Assembly: GCA_026826555.1 (NCBI GenBank) | Contig: JAKSZT010054396.1 | Span: forward strand, 21,439,471-21,503,470 | Direction of reading: 5' to 3' | Source of the DNA: Tolypeutes matacus | Lineage: Eukaryota > Chordata > Mammalia > Cingulata > Chlamyphoridae | Length of the DNA: 64,000 nucleotides | Shown here: positions 12,961 to 26,247 of the stretch, one piece after another | Layout of the letters: each line of letters begins with the position of its first letter | How positions within the stretch are numbered: the first letter of the stretch is position 1 | Notes under the pieces: generated by a model | What the model saw: only the letters and a program-made list of their open reading frames with translations | What the model was told of the DNA's origin: nothing | Databases searched by the model: none | Made by a program: the position numbers and the translations under genes

Positions 12961-14689
12961 TTTAGTTAACTATCTGTTTACATATTGGTCCCTAAGTCTG
13001 AAATTTTGATATATATCTATTTCCAAATTGTTCTCTAAAAATACTGTGCAGTTCACTCTTTTTAGAAGAGTGTAAGAGTATTTATGATCACACCCTCGCT
13101 CCCAGGCCTTGCCCAACACTGGGCCTATTGTATTTGGGCTCATTTAATGGCTCCCTTTTCTGGGCCTCTGAAGCTGTAGTCACCCAGCATGTGGTCTCCT
13201 CCTCTTTCCTGGATAAACCATAGAAGAAAAATGCTTCCTGGGATGCTAGTATGAGTGTTTGCAGCCCCTGCAGCCCCGGGGCTCTCTCCCTGCCTTTGAG
13301 GACTGACTCACTTTTGCCCTTTCTAGTCCCCACCTTGGTAAGCACACACCTGCCAGTGATGCTCCACCTTTTAAAATCGGTCGGGGAGTCAGTCACTTGA
13401 GGTCCTTCTCCGTGCTAGGGGTTCCTGTGACTTGGTGCTACCTCCTAAATGTGAGAAACAAACCATGCCATTATGTGAATGTGGGTGCACCCCACTTTTC
13501 TGAATCAATTGCTTTTTAATAAACCGAATCATTTGCACTCAATTCTATTGGGAAATATCACCCTCATAATTTTTCATATTTGTCAATACTAAGAGCAACT
13601 TTTCCTTATCTTATTATCATTTTTCATTGTTCAATTCTCAGCTAGCATGTCAGCTGCTATATTCCTCCCTTGTACAGTGATGCCTCACACATCAAGGACT
13701 ATTGGGAAATAAAGTACCTTGCTGAGTCCCCCTATTTGTTCAAAAGGTTACCATTTTTAATTGGGAAAACAAAAAGGACTTACCGCCCAAAAAGGCCCCC
13801 ACCAAAGAGAAGGAAGCTGACTCTTGTTGGGGTGACACCCTGGTAAGTAGAACTTGTTGCCATCTGAGGAAAACGGCTCTCCTCATACAGATGGGAAGCC
13901 CCCATCACTGCTCTAACTCCTCAGCACATGTGGCACCCATTCCCCACCCTGTCCTCTCAGTGAGGGGATGCAAAGGGTTAATTGCCCAGAACATAGTCCA
14001 CATTCTCACAATTCTCACAAAATTCTAGGACGGTAGTCTGTGATCTGAAGGCAATTTTCAGCCTCTGCTTCAATGGGCATTGTTTAAGGGTTGTAAATGA
14101 GAACCATTTTCTAACATGTTATGTTGTTCAATCACTGAGTTCTAAGGAAGGTCTAAGTCAGAGGTCATGCCATTATCCAACTTTGTGGTCCCCTAGTTTT
14201 TCTGTTTTGCTGTGGGGAGATTTTAATCTTCCCTGGGCTGAGATGAGAGCCTTTGCATTCATGTTTGGTTTCCAACTACCATGATGATATTTTTAGCCTC
14301 TGGTAGAACTTCCCAGCCCTAGCTAGAGGCCAACTTTCATTTACCAACTGGATGGATTCTGAGCCTTGTCTTCCACAATCTGGACAATCAGCCTTACCCC
14401 TAAAGGCTCTGAATTGCTCCTGCCCTTCCCAGCTCTCCTCCCTCTCTCCTGGTACCTCATCTGAACATTTTGGGTGGGGTTGGGCGTGGGGGAGGAGAAG
14501 AAAGGCAGTAGTGTATGGCAATAAACACAGAGAAGCTAAAAATAGAAGAACTTGGGGCAATTTACAGAATTTTTCATCAGTAAAATTGAGATAATATATC
14601 GTATGCAGGATGATTTTGAAGTCTAAGAGGGAGATGGTGTAAAGGAAGCATGTCTGTATGGAAGATTTCAGGATAAATCTGGCTTTTGT

Positions 14690-14800
14690 TATTGACTTGT
14701 TCTAAGATGTCCGTTTCCTTCAATGAAACATGGAAATATTATTAACCCTTCTTCTCACAGGGTTGTTTGGAAGAGTAAATGAAACAACCTCCACAAATCA
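14690..14800 (+). repeat. MIR relic
   Basis: 'cacagggttgtttggaagag' followed by 'taaatgaaacaa' matches the MIR core region. Confidence 0.5.
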
Positions 14801-16184
14801 AACAACTCATTCCCTTGTATGTAATAACTACTTAGTCACACGATTAGTTCCTTATGCATTTGTAGATAAGGAACTGAAACATGAGTGAAAGAAGAGGACT
14901 GGAGACCCAAGGGTGAGGATCTTCTTGTTGAATGATCTTTGGACCGAGAGAATCAGTGAATTCCACAAGGAACACTACTCCAGTGGGGAACTGCTGCCAT
15001 CCAAAGGAGGAAACAGCCTCTGAGATGGGACAGAGAAAAGACGGTTCCATTGGACAGCACAGCAACCTTGAGTTACCTTGAGAAAGCAGTTATCTGTGGA
15101 TCAATATAAAAACAGACACTATGACACAAAATCGCTCCTTTTATTGCCCTTTGTAGGAGTTAAATAACAGCTAATTGAGCCCTTGTGTTTTGTTCAACTG
15201 TGCTTTTTTTTTTTTCCAAAGAGGAAAATAACATTTTGGCTTTTTTAAGTAGGTGGACTTCTATGGGGGGTAATAAATAATAAATGAATAAATGTACCAA
15301 GAAAAATTGGCCAACTCTTTAATTTTCTATGAAGCGTAACTTTAGTGGGCGCCCAGAAAGAATAATCAAGCTAGAGTAGGAGGGAGAGTGAGTGCTGGGG
15401 AGAAGTCACCAAAGAATCTTTATCTGCTTGGTAGTAGACTTGTGGGCATTCAATTCAAACCCAGTGAGTCATGCAGTGGCTGGTGTTTTCTCTCTCTTTC
15501 TGCTTTAGCCACAAGAGGAAGGAGTGGTAAGGCGTGAGGTAGTTTTGTAGACTTGGTCTTGCATATGGTTCTGAGAAAGCCAAATATATCATAGGACAGA
15601 GACAGCAGGGCAGAAAACCTTTCAGTCCTCTCCTCTTTCCCAAGCTTGAGCCTATAGCATTGGCTTTTCCTATGGTGGCAACTTTCTGGCTGATTTTTAA
15701 AGACAGCTTTCCCAGAGCCTCTGTGTGTCCCACAGAGAAAACATCAAACAATTTAACAATTTAAATAAATGAAATTTAAAATGATGTCCGTCTTGTTTCT
15801 ATCTACTTCCCCCTTTTCTCAATGACCCTACTATTCCCCTTTCACATTCTAGTTTTGGTGTCTGAGTAGGTGGCCTTTCTAGACACCCTCATTGTGAATT
15901 ATTTCTCTCTTGTCCAAACTCCCCCAAGCTGTAGTGAACTCCCAGGGAGAGAGCAGTTCACCTCCACCTCTACCCCCCTCGCACACACACTTGCACAGTG
16001 CTTGACATTTCCAGGGTACATGAAGTGTTTGAAGGAAAGAGAGAGTCTTCCAGTATCTTGTCATGTAATATTTGCCATTATTTCCTATGTTATTAGCATT
16101 TTTCCACAGTGAATATAGATTATAATGACTGTTCTCCCTTTCTGGTCTCCCCTGGCAAATTGAGAGACTTTTTTGGATCCACTT

Positions 16185-16440
16185 CAAGTGGCACTTTCTC
16201 CAGGAAGTCAATTCTGTCTCTCCCAGGACAAGGAGTCACCCCTCCTCTGATAGCACCATTTTATGTGTGTTTATGTATTGGCTATTGTTGGTACATTCCA
16301 CACTTTTCTCCAACGTTACCTAGGACGTTGGACTATGAGCTTCCCAAGTGCAGACATGTATGGTGCTCCATGCCCCCAATCCCAGAACTTGGCACACAGT
16401 TGAACATATGGGGACCCCACTATGGAAATGTCAAATGAAA
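16185..16440 (+). repeat. L2 relic
   Basis: 'ccaggaagtcaattctgtct', then 'gactatgagcttcccaagtg' and 'cagaacttggcacacagttg' follow the L2 3'-end order. Confidence 0.55.
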
Positions 16441-16859
16441 GGAAGCCTTGCAGGCCTCAGGGTGTTCAGAGGCCACCCCAAGTGTTAAGTTTTAAACCTA
16501 ATAAGGAGACTAGGACCAAAGCTTCATCTATCTAAGGAGGCCATGGGGCCAGATGAGGTCCTCTAGTCGATAAGCATGTTCTGTCATCCTATTTAGTCCA
16601 TTCTGTCCACTTCCTTTTTAGTATAGAAGGGTTCAGTCATCAACATGTAACTGATCTTTTGCCTATGGAAGGCCTGAATTACATTGACACTGATATATTT
16701 ATGGAGGAAAATAATGACTTGAGAAGTTATATTAATAACTATGTGACCTAGCCATTGTGCGATATGTATTCAAGGCTAGAACATCTCTATTTCATTGTTT
16801 ATTTTCACTGATAAATTCTACAAAACAATAAGGTTGGAGGAGTTGGTGGAGACAACTGG

Positions 16860-17035
16860 TAGGCGCTTTACTTAATGTTATTTTATTTAATCTTTACAGC
16901 AACTCTATGAGTTGGCTCTTATTTCTCCCATTTTTACAGATGAGAAAACAGAAGCTTAAGAGACCCAGAAAGCTTGGGTTACTTCCCCCCAGCTCACTTC
17001 TTGTCAGTCCAAAGCTGGAGCTTGAATCCAGGTCT
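16860..17035 (-). repeat. MIR relic, antisense, just upstream of exon 2
   Basis: 'gcgctttacttaatg', 'cccatttttacagatgag' and 'gaaaacagaagcttaagaga' are in reverse-MIR order. It ends about 145 nt before exon 2. Confidence 0.75.
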
Positions 17036-17157
17036 GTTGCTATCAAATCTTTTTCCTGTCTGTGCTGCTTGTTCTGCTGCGCTGTGTTTGAGGAGTATTT
17101 AGGAAAGTGATGACCTTTTTCTTTTTTAATCCAGGAGGAGATAAACTATCCTCATAA

Positions 17158-17361
<204 letters not shown>

Positions 17362-18469
17362 TGACAACGTCCATGGTAAAATATAGCTGTATTCCTCACA
17401 TAAGAAGCTCCACCTGAAATTCTGAGCCTAACGTGAGGGGCTCACGTCATCGTTACCATGCCCCAGTGACGACTTGTACTTTTCTGCCACTTGCTTCAGG
17501 CTTGGGGAAGGCAGAGATGATACTAAATTATTTTCCTGGCATTTCACAAAAGTCAAGGTGCAGCCAGTATTTGGCTATTTTAATCTATGGCTTTTTACCC
17601 TTGACTCTAGGGTGGATACTACTGCTGATCCTAGAGAAAAATCCTGGTTTGCAGAGAGAGTTCTATTGACTCCTGACTGCAAAACAGAACCTTAAAAGGT
17701 TTAAAAAGAGATTACCTTGTGGAAAAAAGATGCAATTTTACCAGTTTTTCTGCATTCTTATTGTTACTAAAGGAAACATGAGAAGTGAAGCTCAACTATT
17801 GAACATACCCGAAATTCTTGAGTTGCTCTTTATGTTTCATATTTAACTTGCTGAATGCCATTTTTTTTTTTAAATAGGGCTTTAAAAAATTCAGCGTGGA
17901 ATTTTGATTCAAACGTGTGTTGACTTTGTTAGAAGCAGAGAACTGAGAAATTTGCTTAAGTTCTTAGAGGATTCGGGAGTTTGGTGCAACTACGTGAGGT
18001 TGTTTTAGGGGAATTGTAGAGTTAGTCACAGATAAGCAAAGATCTATGTAAACTCTATATGGTAGTAGCAGAAAGTTTGATGTTGTGGGTGGCTTCTGAG
18101 GGCACGATGCTATTGATGGCCTTTAAAAGCTGGAGTCTTTGCTACTACCATGACATACATTTTAGATCTGAACCCCCAAGCCTCCCAGAGTTCTGCATGG
18201 GTTAGGGGAGGAATAGTTTCGCATCCCCTAGGTTCTGATGTTTATTATTTACACTGCTCACTGCCTCTCCCATCACAGGTCTGCATTATTTGACAAGTAT
18301 TTATTGAGCAGTACTAATTAACACCATTATTCAATGCACTTGGACCATTCTGACTGAAACTGTGCTGTCTCTTACCTACCATAATGGAGTTTTAGCAAAT
18401 ATCTGGGTAAAGACGTAAATCCCTGCTTTTAAGGCTAACATATACTTGGATTTGTTAGACGTTATAGGG

Positions 18470-18664
18470 ATAGCTACCCACTGCCAGCAGACAAAATCCT
18501 GCCCTTCACCCATTTTATATCAAGCTTTATTGGAACACAGCGATGCTCATTCGTTTACGAATGCTATAGTGGCAGAGTTGAGGAGTTGCAACAGACCATA
18601 TGTCCTACTAAACCTAAACTATTTACAATCTGGTACTTCAGAATAAGGTTCATGACTCCTGCTC
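18470..18664 (-). mobile_element. MER20-like hAT DNA transposon, antisense
   Basis: 'agctttattggaacacag', 'cattcgtttacgaatgc' and 'ggcagagttgaggagttg' are the reverse of MER20 landmarks. No coding capacity. Confidence 0.75.
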
Positions 18665-18844
18665 TAGATATCTCTTAACTGTGCATAAGCAGTTGTATTC
18701 AGTTGTAAGTTTTTATTTTATTTAGTTAAAAAATTGAAATATGCTCACTTTAGGCTATCATCATAAAAAAGATTTAAATGGCTTTGTGTGCAAGATCCAT
18801 GGTACATGGAAACTGTCAGACGATAGGCTAGAAATATCTGGGTA

Positions 18845-19020
18845 GCAGGAGATGGCTTTGGACTGCCTGGGTTCAAACCCTGCGCTGTCCTGAACTTAAT
18901 GACCCTAAACAATTTTTGTGAGCTGTGTGCCTTCGTTTCCTCAGCGGTAAAGTGGAAGTGATAAGAAACCTCGGGCATGAAGCCGTTGTAGGGTTAAATG
19001 AATTAATGAATGCAGAAAGT
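18845..19020 (+). repeat. MIR relic
   Basis: 'ggactgcctgggttcaaac', 'gccttcgtttcctcagcgg' and 'gttaaatgaattaatg' fit a sense MIR. Confidence 0.7.
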
Positions 19021-19540
19021 ATGTAGCAAGTTTTATTATTATCATACACTAAGGAAGGTGTATTAGTTCTTCCCATATTTCTGAGTTATATTACAAAATT
19101 TCGGTTGTAAAGTTCCTTATTGGAAATTCAAGTACATTTTACCACAGAAATTGTTTTAATTGGAGGATTGGTTATTGACAAGCCCATAAAAGTCTAATTT
19201 CCACTGAATGTAGTTGAATTAATTATCAGAATGTTTTTGGAAAGTGGGCTTGATGTATTACATTACTCACATGGAAACCTGGCTTTTAATGAGCTGGGTA
19301 AAAAAGGAAAAACAATGATGTCATAAGTTATCGGTATCCATTGTCAATCCAGACAGCCTTACTTTTTCCTCCAAAAAGTTAAAACTTTTTTTTCTCCAAA
19401 AGTTAAAACCTTAGTTTGCCGAATAAGACAGGAAATCCCACTGCCATTACATTTCATTAAAAAAAAAAAAAAAAAAAAAAAAAGACTTTAGCCACAAAAA
19501 TCAGAAAGAAAATAGTCTAAGAATAAAAGACCATCCTTTA

Positions 19541-19720
19541 GGGAAGCGGCTGTGGCTCAATCAGTAGGGCTCCCGTTTACCATATGGGAGGCCCCGGGTT
19601 CGGTTCCTGGGGCCTCCTGGTGAAGGCAGGCCCACCCGCACGGCGTGGTTAGCTGACCCAGCGAGCACAAGCAGCAAGGGGGGGATAAATGAATAAATAA
19701 ATAAAATCTTAAAAAAAAAA
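19541..19720 (+). mobile_element. tRNA-derived SINE, short form
   Basis: Intact A and B boxes, (AAATAA)n then poly(A). Perfect 16-nt target duplication aaaagaccatccttta at 19525-19540 and 19721-19736, starting AAAA as expected for L1-endonuclease-primed insertion. Confidence 0.95.
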
Positions 19721-20522
19721 AAAAGACCATCCTTTATGTTGAATGACATGAGCTTTATGAAAAATTCAGTGCACTGTTTCTCTTTTTGTTTTTCTTGGTA
19801 TAGATTATAGCAATCATCCTTGGTATAACACAGATTATTCGAGATCCATGGACAAACATTTGGGAACCAATGAGCTAAATGATCTGTAGGGTCCCTTCTG
19901 TATCTCATACTTATTGTATAAGATGGTATTTATTTTTTTCCAATTTTGGTATCATAGTCTTGTGTCTCCATATACTGTATTTTGAAAATGAACTGTAGGC
20001 CACACTTCCACAAAGTCTATGCGGGTACAGACAATTATCTGGACAGCTTTTTACAAAGACACACCTGAATTATGTAGTAGCGAGTGGGAATGATTGTCTG
20101 AGCTACCTGGAGAAGTGTCCCAACCTGGTATTAGGCCTGTGCTATCAGGGAAATAGCTGGGGTTTCTGCAGACCAGGCCAGATGGCAATACTAAACAATT
20201 AGGCCAAATTCTCTTTCACCCAAAATAACGAAAATATGTTTGTTTCTTTGTTTTTAATTCTAAATTAAATTCTCTTGGCTCAATTTTCTGATTTAGCCAA
20301 GTTTCTAGCTACATAGCTTAGAAATAGGCCACATCACCCATTTCAAACCAAATTTTATTTTTCAGACATCCTCCCAAATCCTGCCCTTGAGAACCAGAAG
20401 TTTTGGGGAGCAGCTACAGTGTTCCCTCCTCACTCCAACCTGACTCATTGATTCAGGATTGGCCTAGAATGTTCTAAAAGAAGTCTTTTTCTCTGGGTGT
20501 CTCCTTACCAGGACTTGCTTTT

Positions 20523-20708
20523 TTTTTTTTTTTTTTTTAAGATTTTATTTATTTATTCATTTATCCCCCCCTTGCTGCTTGTGCTCGCTGGGTCAGCTAA
20601 CCACGCCATGCGGGCGGGCTTGCCTTCACCAGGAGGCACCGGGAACCGAACCCGGGGCCTCCCATATGGTAAACGGGAGCCCTACTGATTGAGCCACAGC
20701 CGCTTCCC
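20523..20708 (-). mobile_element. tRNA-derived SINE, short form, antisense
   Basis: Poly(T) then the reversed short form, ending GCCGCTTCCC. Target duplication ccaggacttgctttt at 20508-20522 and 20709-20723. Confidence 0.94.
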
Positions 20709-20793
20709 CCAGGACTTGCTTTTTGAACTTATATAATTTACTCAGAGAGAAATCAACACTTTGCAAGATGTCTCTTCATATAGCATATTATTA

Positions 20794-20993
20794 TTTTTTT
20801 TTATTTTTTATTTTTTTTTAGATTTTTATTTTTTTATTTATTCATTTATCCCCCCCCTGCTGCCCGTGCTCGCTGGGTCAGCCAACCACGCCGCGCGGGC
20901 GGGCCCGCCCCCACCAGGAGGCCCCGGGAACCGAACCCGGGGCCTCCCACATGGCAAACGGGAGCCCCACTGATTGAGCCACAGCCGCTTCCC
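20794..20993 (-). mobile_element. tRNA-derived SINE, short form, antisense
   Basis: Second antisense copy, 85 nt after the previous one. CpG-rich body with GGGCGGGCCCGCCC. Perfect 16-nt target duplication atatagcatattatta at 20778-20793 and 20994-21009, so it is an independent insertion. Confidence 0.95.
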
Positions 20994-21585
20994 ATATAGC
21001 ATATTATTAACAATGTAAAAATGTTGGTTACTGTAGGAGCTCATAGCCAACCAAATCCATATCTATTGGGTAGCCAAGGCTCAGTGGTGGGAAGGGATTT
21101 GATGGAGAGATGTCTTTGGCACTTATCTTTCAGCACAGCTTTTTAGTCTTTGTATGCAATGATCAACTTGTCTAGGACAAGGTGTCCTTAGCAGCCTATA
21201 TTTTTACAACTAAGTGAAGGACACCCTCCCCCATGGAAGGATCTTATTTTCCCAAGTTTGTTTTTACCTGGGGAAAAGTGTAGACATAGATATCCTCCTT
21301 TTCTCAAATGAGGATGGTTACAGCAGTGCTGTATTTCTTAGAAATTGGTTTAACCATAAAAATCAGTATATTTGCTAAGTATGAGAAGTGGAATGAGGGC
21401 CATACCTCATTTCACTCAGTGTTGGTTAGGTCCCCACCGTGTGCCAGGGATCCTAAAAAAGTCCAACGAAGGGAGATATATTTTTGAGTATTCAAAGAAT
21501 CACAGAATCGAAGTCAGAAGAGGCCCTAGAACTCTCCAATCCAATCACCCTCCATCCTGTATTCCATCCTTGTATTGCCAATTTA

Positions 21586-21772
21586 AGGTTGCCAGATGAA
21601 ATACAGGACACCCAGTTAAATTAGAATTTCAAGTAAATAACAACTGTTTTGTCTGAGCATGTCCTGGATTTTGCTTGGGACATACTTACACTGAAAAATA
21701 ATTCTTTGTTTATCTGAACTTTACATTTAACTGGGCATTCTGTCTTTTTATTTGCTAAAGCTGGCAATTCCA
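21586..21772. mobile_element. Palindromic DNA transposon (MER53-like MITE)
   Basis: Near-palindromic: 'gttgccagatgaaatacagg' at the left answers 'tatttgctaaagctggcaat' at the right, and internal 'gggacatacttacac' sits near the centre. Ancient non-autonomous element; family name from memory. Confidence 0.65.
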
Positions 21773-21844
21773 CTACCACTACTACTAATTATAATGACAA
21801 TAATAACAACAGCAATAGCTCTGCTCTTAAAAAGACTCAGTAGC

Positions 21845-22045
21845 TTGTTGACTAAGAATGCAGACTCTACATCCAGACTGCCTGGGTTTGAATCACAAGT
21901 CTGCTACTTACTAACTCGTGACTTTGGGCAAGTTTTAAAATTTCTCTTTGCTTCAGTTTCCTCATGGTAAGAATAGGATTGAGAGTAGTAACAAGTTGTT
22001 TGGTGTGTAGGTTAGTACCATGTAAATGTGTAAGTGTTTGAACAG
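21845..22045 (+). repeat. MIR relic
   Basis: 'agactgcctgggtttgaatc', 'gactttgggcaagttt' and 'cttcagtttcctcatgg' give a clear sense MIR. Confidence 0.8.
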
Positions 22046-22609
22046 TGTTTGTTTTTATCACCATTTATTGAGCCTTGGCTCAAGCATCCTGAACATCTCT
22101 TGTCTGTTTAATAATTTGTTATAAATTTTACCTAAAAAAAAGTGGGCCCCTGGCATTGTGCCATTGTTTGCCATACCTGCCTTTGCCAATTGTAGCTACA
22201 TCTGCCAATCTCCAGACTCTTGGCCCTTCTTCTATGACCTTTAGTGATCTCCCTTTTCATTCTCCATCCCATCCGCATTTCCTCCTGGCTGGGTGTGCTC
22301 TCAAACCACCTCACCTCTATACTACCGATTCTCAGTCCACCCTTTCAAGTCTGAAGACTTTTCTGGTCAGTGAAAAAGGAAGCGAAATAGCCACCAAGAT
22401 ACTCTGCCTTCTCACTTTCATCTATAAATATTATTTTGAAAAAATTATGCCATCAATCCCCCACATGGCTCATTTGTGTCTAGTAATTAGAATGTTCCTG
22501 TTTCATCGAAACAAAGAAGCCTCTGTTGAAATATGCATTGTGATTTTAGAGATGTAAAAATGCGACAAAACATGCATCTTGCAGTATATCAGTTAAGGAA
22601 ATAGAATCT

Positions 22610-22760
22610 ATTATGTGATAGCTACTGTGCTAAAGAAGCAGTTTATATCGATTATTTCATTTAATTCTCAGAACAACCTTATACAGAGGTCCTATTTTAT
22701 CCCCATCATCCATTAACCAGAGTTTATAGATTGTGACTTGCCTTGGGGAGCAAGGCAATG
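22610..22760 (-). repeat. MIR relic, antisense
   Basis: 'gctactgtgctaaag', 'atttcatttaattctcag' and 'aacaaccttatacagagg' are in reverse-MIR order. Confidence 0.65.
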
Positions 22761-22959
22761 TGAGCAGACACCCTGAGCGGTTCTGTTTGGCACACAGGTC
22801 CTCTTTACCCAGTACATATATGTCCCCTTGGGAGAGGAAATCGTATAGTTTTACATCTTTAAATATAAAATTTCTAACAATTTTGAGATCATTGACTAAA
22901 ATAATTTTGAATGTGTGTTTGTGTGTGTTTATGATTTTTTTTTCCTCCATGAGTCCCGG

Positions 22960-23345
22960 AAGTTTTATTTATTCTGTCTGTTTTGTTCACTACTGTATCT
23001 CCAGCATCTAAAACAGTGCCTGGTAAATTAGTTGATCATTGAATGAGTAAAAGGCAATATATTTTTATTTTATAATCATGCTTCATTTATCTTAGCAACA
23101 TTAAAATGTGTTGTATAAAACTTTCAAAACCCAGAATAAACACACCCTCTTCTGAGAGGCGTTCCTGGATTCTTTGAGCAGAAATAAGACCGTCTCCCAC
23201 TAAACCTGATCTATGCAGCTCTTTTGGGTTTGTAATTTTCTTCTCTGAATAATATCTTCTGATTACATCTCAATTCCCCTAAGCTTCTGGAGGGCATGAC
23301 TATATTCAGTGCATCCTACATCCTTCTATTTATTAAATGAGTACG
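22960..23345 (+). repeat. L2 relics (two adjacent pieces)
   Basis: 22970-23050 has 'gttcactactgtatctccag' and 'aacagtgcctggtaaa'. 23140-23345 has 'gaggcgttcctggattcttt' and 'cttctggagggcatgac'. Both match L2 3' ends in sense. Confidence 0.6.
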
Positions 23346-23734
23346 TGAATATGCTTTTAGTATACTTGAGATCATTCCAAGGGAAAAAAATACATATCAT
23401 TTGAGAATATGAGTGATAACTGTTTTTTTTTTTTCATTCCTTCCCCATTTCTGCTTTGTGTTGTTTTCTCCTAGCCATACACTGGTCTTGAAAGAATGTG
23501 CTTCAATTCATTTAAAATAATTATTTGTTTTTGTAGCACCTTGGTGATTAAATTCATTACTCTTCCTGAGGAGGAACAAAGCCTGAGCTAGTTGGATAAT
23601 TGTTTTTGTCTTTATTTGTAATTTTTCAGAAAACAAGGACATGAACTTCAGGTTTGAGCAATAGTTATGAATTCTTGATAATGTCTGGTTACTTAATATT
23701 TTTAAAAATGTGTGGCTATGAAGATTAATGATGG

Positions 23735-23873
<139 letters not shown>

Positions 23874-24599
23874 TAGTGTTTAGAGCTTTTATGAAACATG
23901 GGTAGTTTTCTTAAAGTTAGCAATACATTTGCATTCTCTTATTATGAATTATTTGTTGGGGAAGCTCAAGTAAGTGACATTGCTCTCTAAAGATGTGCTT
24001 CTCAAAAAAGCACAGGACTATCTAATCTTTGAACCTAATTTATATACAAAATTAGTTAAGACCAATGGCTGGAGGGATCTTCCTGTTTCCACATAATGCC
24101 ACAAAATTCTAAGGAATGAAAATCAATAATGGGTAAAAATAAATCCGGCAATGAGAACCATTCCCAGAATCAGAACCTCAATTAAGCTGTGGCCAAGATT
24201 TGAACATGAAAAATGATTCATTACTTTACTTATTAATGTGACCTGGTCCCTATTTAAACTGAGCTCCATAGCCATTTCAGCTGTGTAAGAAAAGTAGAAA
24301 CTGTAATCCTAATTATTTTATGCCTTGGTTCATCACAGCCCCCAGGCCTCCGCATCTCTGCGTCTTTTTCCTTCCCTTTTCCTTGCCTCTTTCCTTTGCA
24401 GCAGAAACACAAGAGCGTTCATTAATCCTGACCCCTGGAAAACAAACAAAAGAGAGCCCACACAAATTCATCAGTTGAAGTGGAAGGCAATTTACCCAGA
24501 GCAAGAGCCCACCCCATTGTTGCCAGATGAATGGTGCTGGTAGCTGGAGCCGAAGGAGGCTGCCACGCGAAAGACCTTTGATAATGCTGCCTTTATGGG

Positions 24600-24720
24600 A
24601 GCCCAGCACAAGGGAAACACTGTCAGCAGAGGCGGCCCTGCCCTGGCGCCCTGATCAGCGCGGCCCTGGGGCAGCAGGCCTGGAGCTAGCTTGGCGTTGG
24701 CAATGAGAGAACCCGGTAGA
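24600..24720. other. GC-rich non-repeat patch in intron 3
   Basis: About 120 nt rich in G+C with several CpGs (ggcggccctg, gatcagcgcggccctgg) in an AT-rich intron. It resembles no repeat family here. A conserved regulatory element is possible but unproven. Confidence 0.35.
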
Positions 24721-24811
24721 TCAAGTGCTGCACATGCGTGTTTTTTCCTCCAGTTTGCTTTAAAGAAATGCCCTGGAAATATATGTACTGCTAATGGTAA
24801 TGCAGAATGAT

Positions 24812-24960
24812 GTAAAATTGATATTTACTGAGTGCCAGGTACTGTGTTAGTGACACTTGCAGGGATACTAAAACAGCCCCAGGTGTTGGCTGGGTATTAC
24901 TGGCCCCATTTCACAGATCAGAAAACTGAGGCTCACAGAGAGAAATCACTGGAAGCTACT
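24812..24960 (-). repeat. MIR relic, antisense
   Basis: 'tttactgagtgccaggtact', 'ccccatttcacagatcag' and 'aaaactgaggctcacagaga' are a clear reverse MIR. Confidence 0.8.
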
Positions 24961-26139
24961 ATATGGTAGGTGTTAATGGCTTTCATGGGTCTCAGGGGAG
25001 GGAGAAATTGGGCAGAGGAAATGGCTACTCTATAAATCTCACAGGTAGTGTCAGATTCAATGAAACCATAGATGGGAAACCAATTAGAAAATTTTAGAGT
25101 TACATGCAAAGGTCAAGTGCAAGTGAGGTAAGCAGCTTTGAAGCCTTATTGGATAATGACTTGCCCACAGCTTTCTCTCCATCCCATACCCTTCTATTTC
25201 CGATCTTCTTTTCTGTTTTATAATCCTCTATTTCCCTATTTTCAAAAAGGTGTTAAAAACAATCCTGCACAAGCAATCTGGGGTAGAGGCACCTCTATCC
25301 ACAATGGCTATCATAAGGGCCCATCCATGCATCCAGGCAGGGATAACATATTATTCTGGTCTCTACATAGAGTTCTTGGGTTGACCAATCCTAGGAATAG
25401 CCTCCGGGCCTCCCTGGGCGGGTCGTGTTGGAGCCCCCCTGCCTGCAACGGCTGGGGAACAGGGTTAGTGGTTACATCAGTGCTTAGCAGGTGTGCAGGC
25501 ATCAAAGCCCCCCAAGTCACCCCTTATGACTGACCTCTGATCTTTGGGAGCTTGGCAATGAGTGACAATTTCTGTGCCCCCTTTTCAGTGGTAGGTCATT
25601 GCATAATAAAGCTGCAAGCTTGATTAGGTAAGTTACACTTACCTTTGCCTGTCACTCTACCTTTTCAAATTACTTTCCCATCCTTCATCTCATTTACTTT
25701 GTGAGACTTGCAGCGTGGGCATTATGATCCCCGCTTTAGACCAGTAAGTGGAGAGGCAGAATCTCAATGTCTTCTCAGGACAGATCTAGTATTCTTTTCA
25801 CTGCTCACCGTGTTTTGCATTAGATAACCTTAAATTTAAGGAGTGTTCTTACTGTAGCTATACACCGCATGAAGTGTTTTTCTTTCTTTTGCTTTGTTTT
25901 GTTTTTTTTTGAAGTGCAAAAAAAAATTCTAATCAAGTAAATTTGAAAATTTTTCAAAAATTGGAAATGATTCTGTAGTACACCTTAAATTATTTTGTTA
26001 ACATGTCTCAAGACACATCTGATAAAAGTGAGGTGGGACAAAATGTGTATGTCTGTCAAGTGGCGGGGTGGGGCATAGGTGTAAGTTGGAAGCATAGGAC
26101 TGCCTGTGGAAATTGTCTTTGTTGCTATTGAGTAGCATA

Positions 26140-26247
26140 CACACGAGCTTTTTTTTTTTTTTTTTTGAGGTACCAGGGCAGGGGATTGAACCTGGGACCT
26201 CGTATGTGAGAAGCTGGCACTTAAATGCTTGAGCCACATCTGCTCCC
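26140..26247 (-). mobile_element. tRNA-derived SINE monomer, antisense
   Basis: Poly(T), then a single reversed tRNA-like domain ending GAGCCACATCTGCTCCC; no chimeric 3' segment. Target duplication ttgagtagcata at 26128-26139 and 26248-26259. Confidence 0.85.

Larger units (their letters stand above)
11600..13090 (-). mobile_element. Old antisense L1 relic hosting younger insertions
   Basis: 11600-11990 ('ggtctttccatgtcagc', 'ctggaaatagaatcgccag') and 12970-13090 look like an old mammalian L1/HAL1 read in reverse. Between them sit a SINE (11994-12230) and a younger L1 (12240-12960). Confidence 0.5.

Noticed and set aside
17433..17695. Two ORFs just after exon 2 that might extend the coding exon
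   Set aside because: They are out of frame with the myosin, and exon 2 is closed by a splice donor that joins precisely to exon 3.
19541..19720. tRNA genes, because A- and B-box promoters and a tRNA-like head are present in 24 places
   Set aside because: The heads lack a convincing acceptor stem, are followed by unrelated body sequence and A-rich tails, and have target duplications. They are SINEs.
20497..20973. Several predicted small proteins sharing an IPPLLLVLAGSANHA-like and GNRTRGLPYGKREP-like sequence, which looks like a gene family
   Set aside because: Every member is the translation of an antisense or sense SINE body (for example 9230, 20523, 20794, 41803, 48239). The shared peptide reflects the repeat, not a gene.
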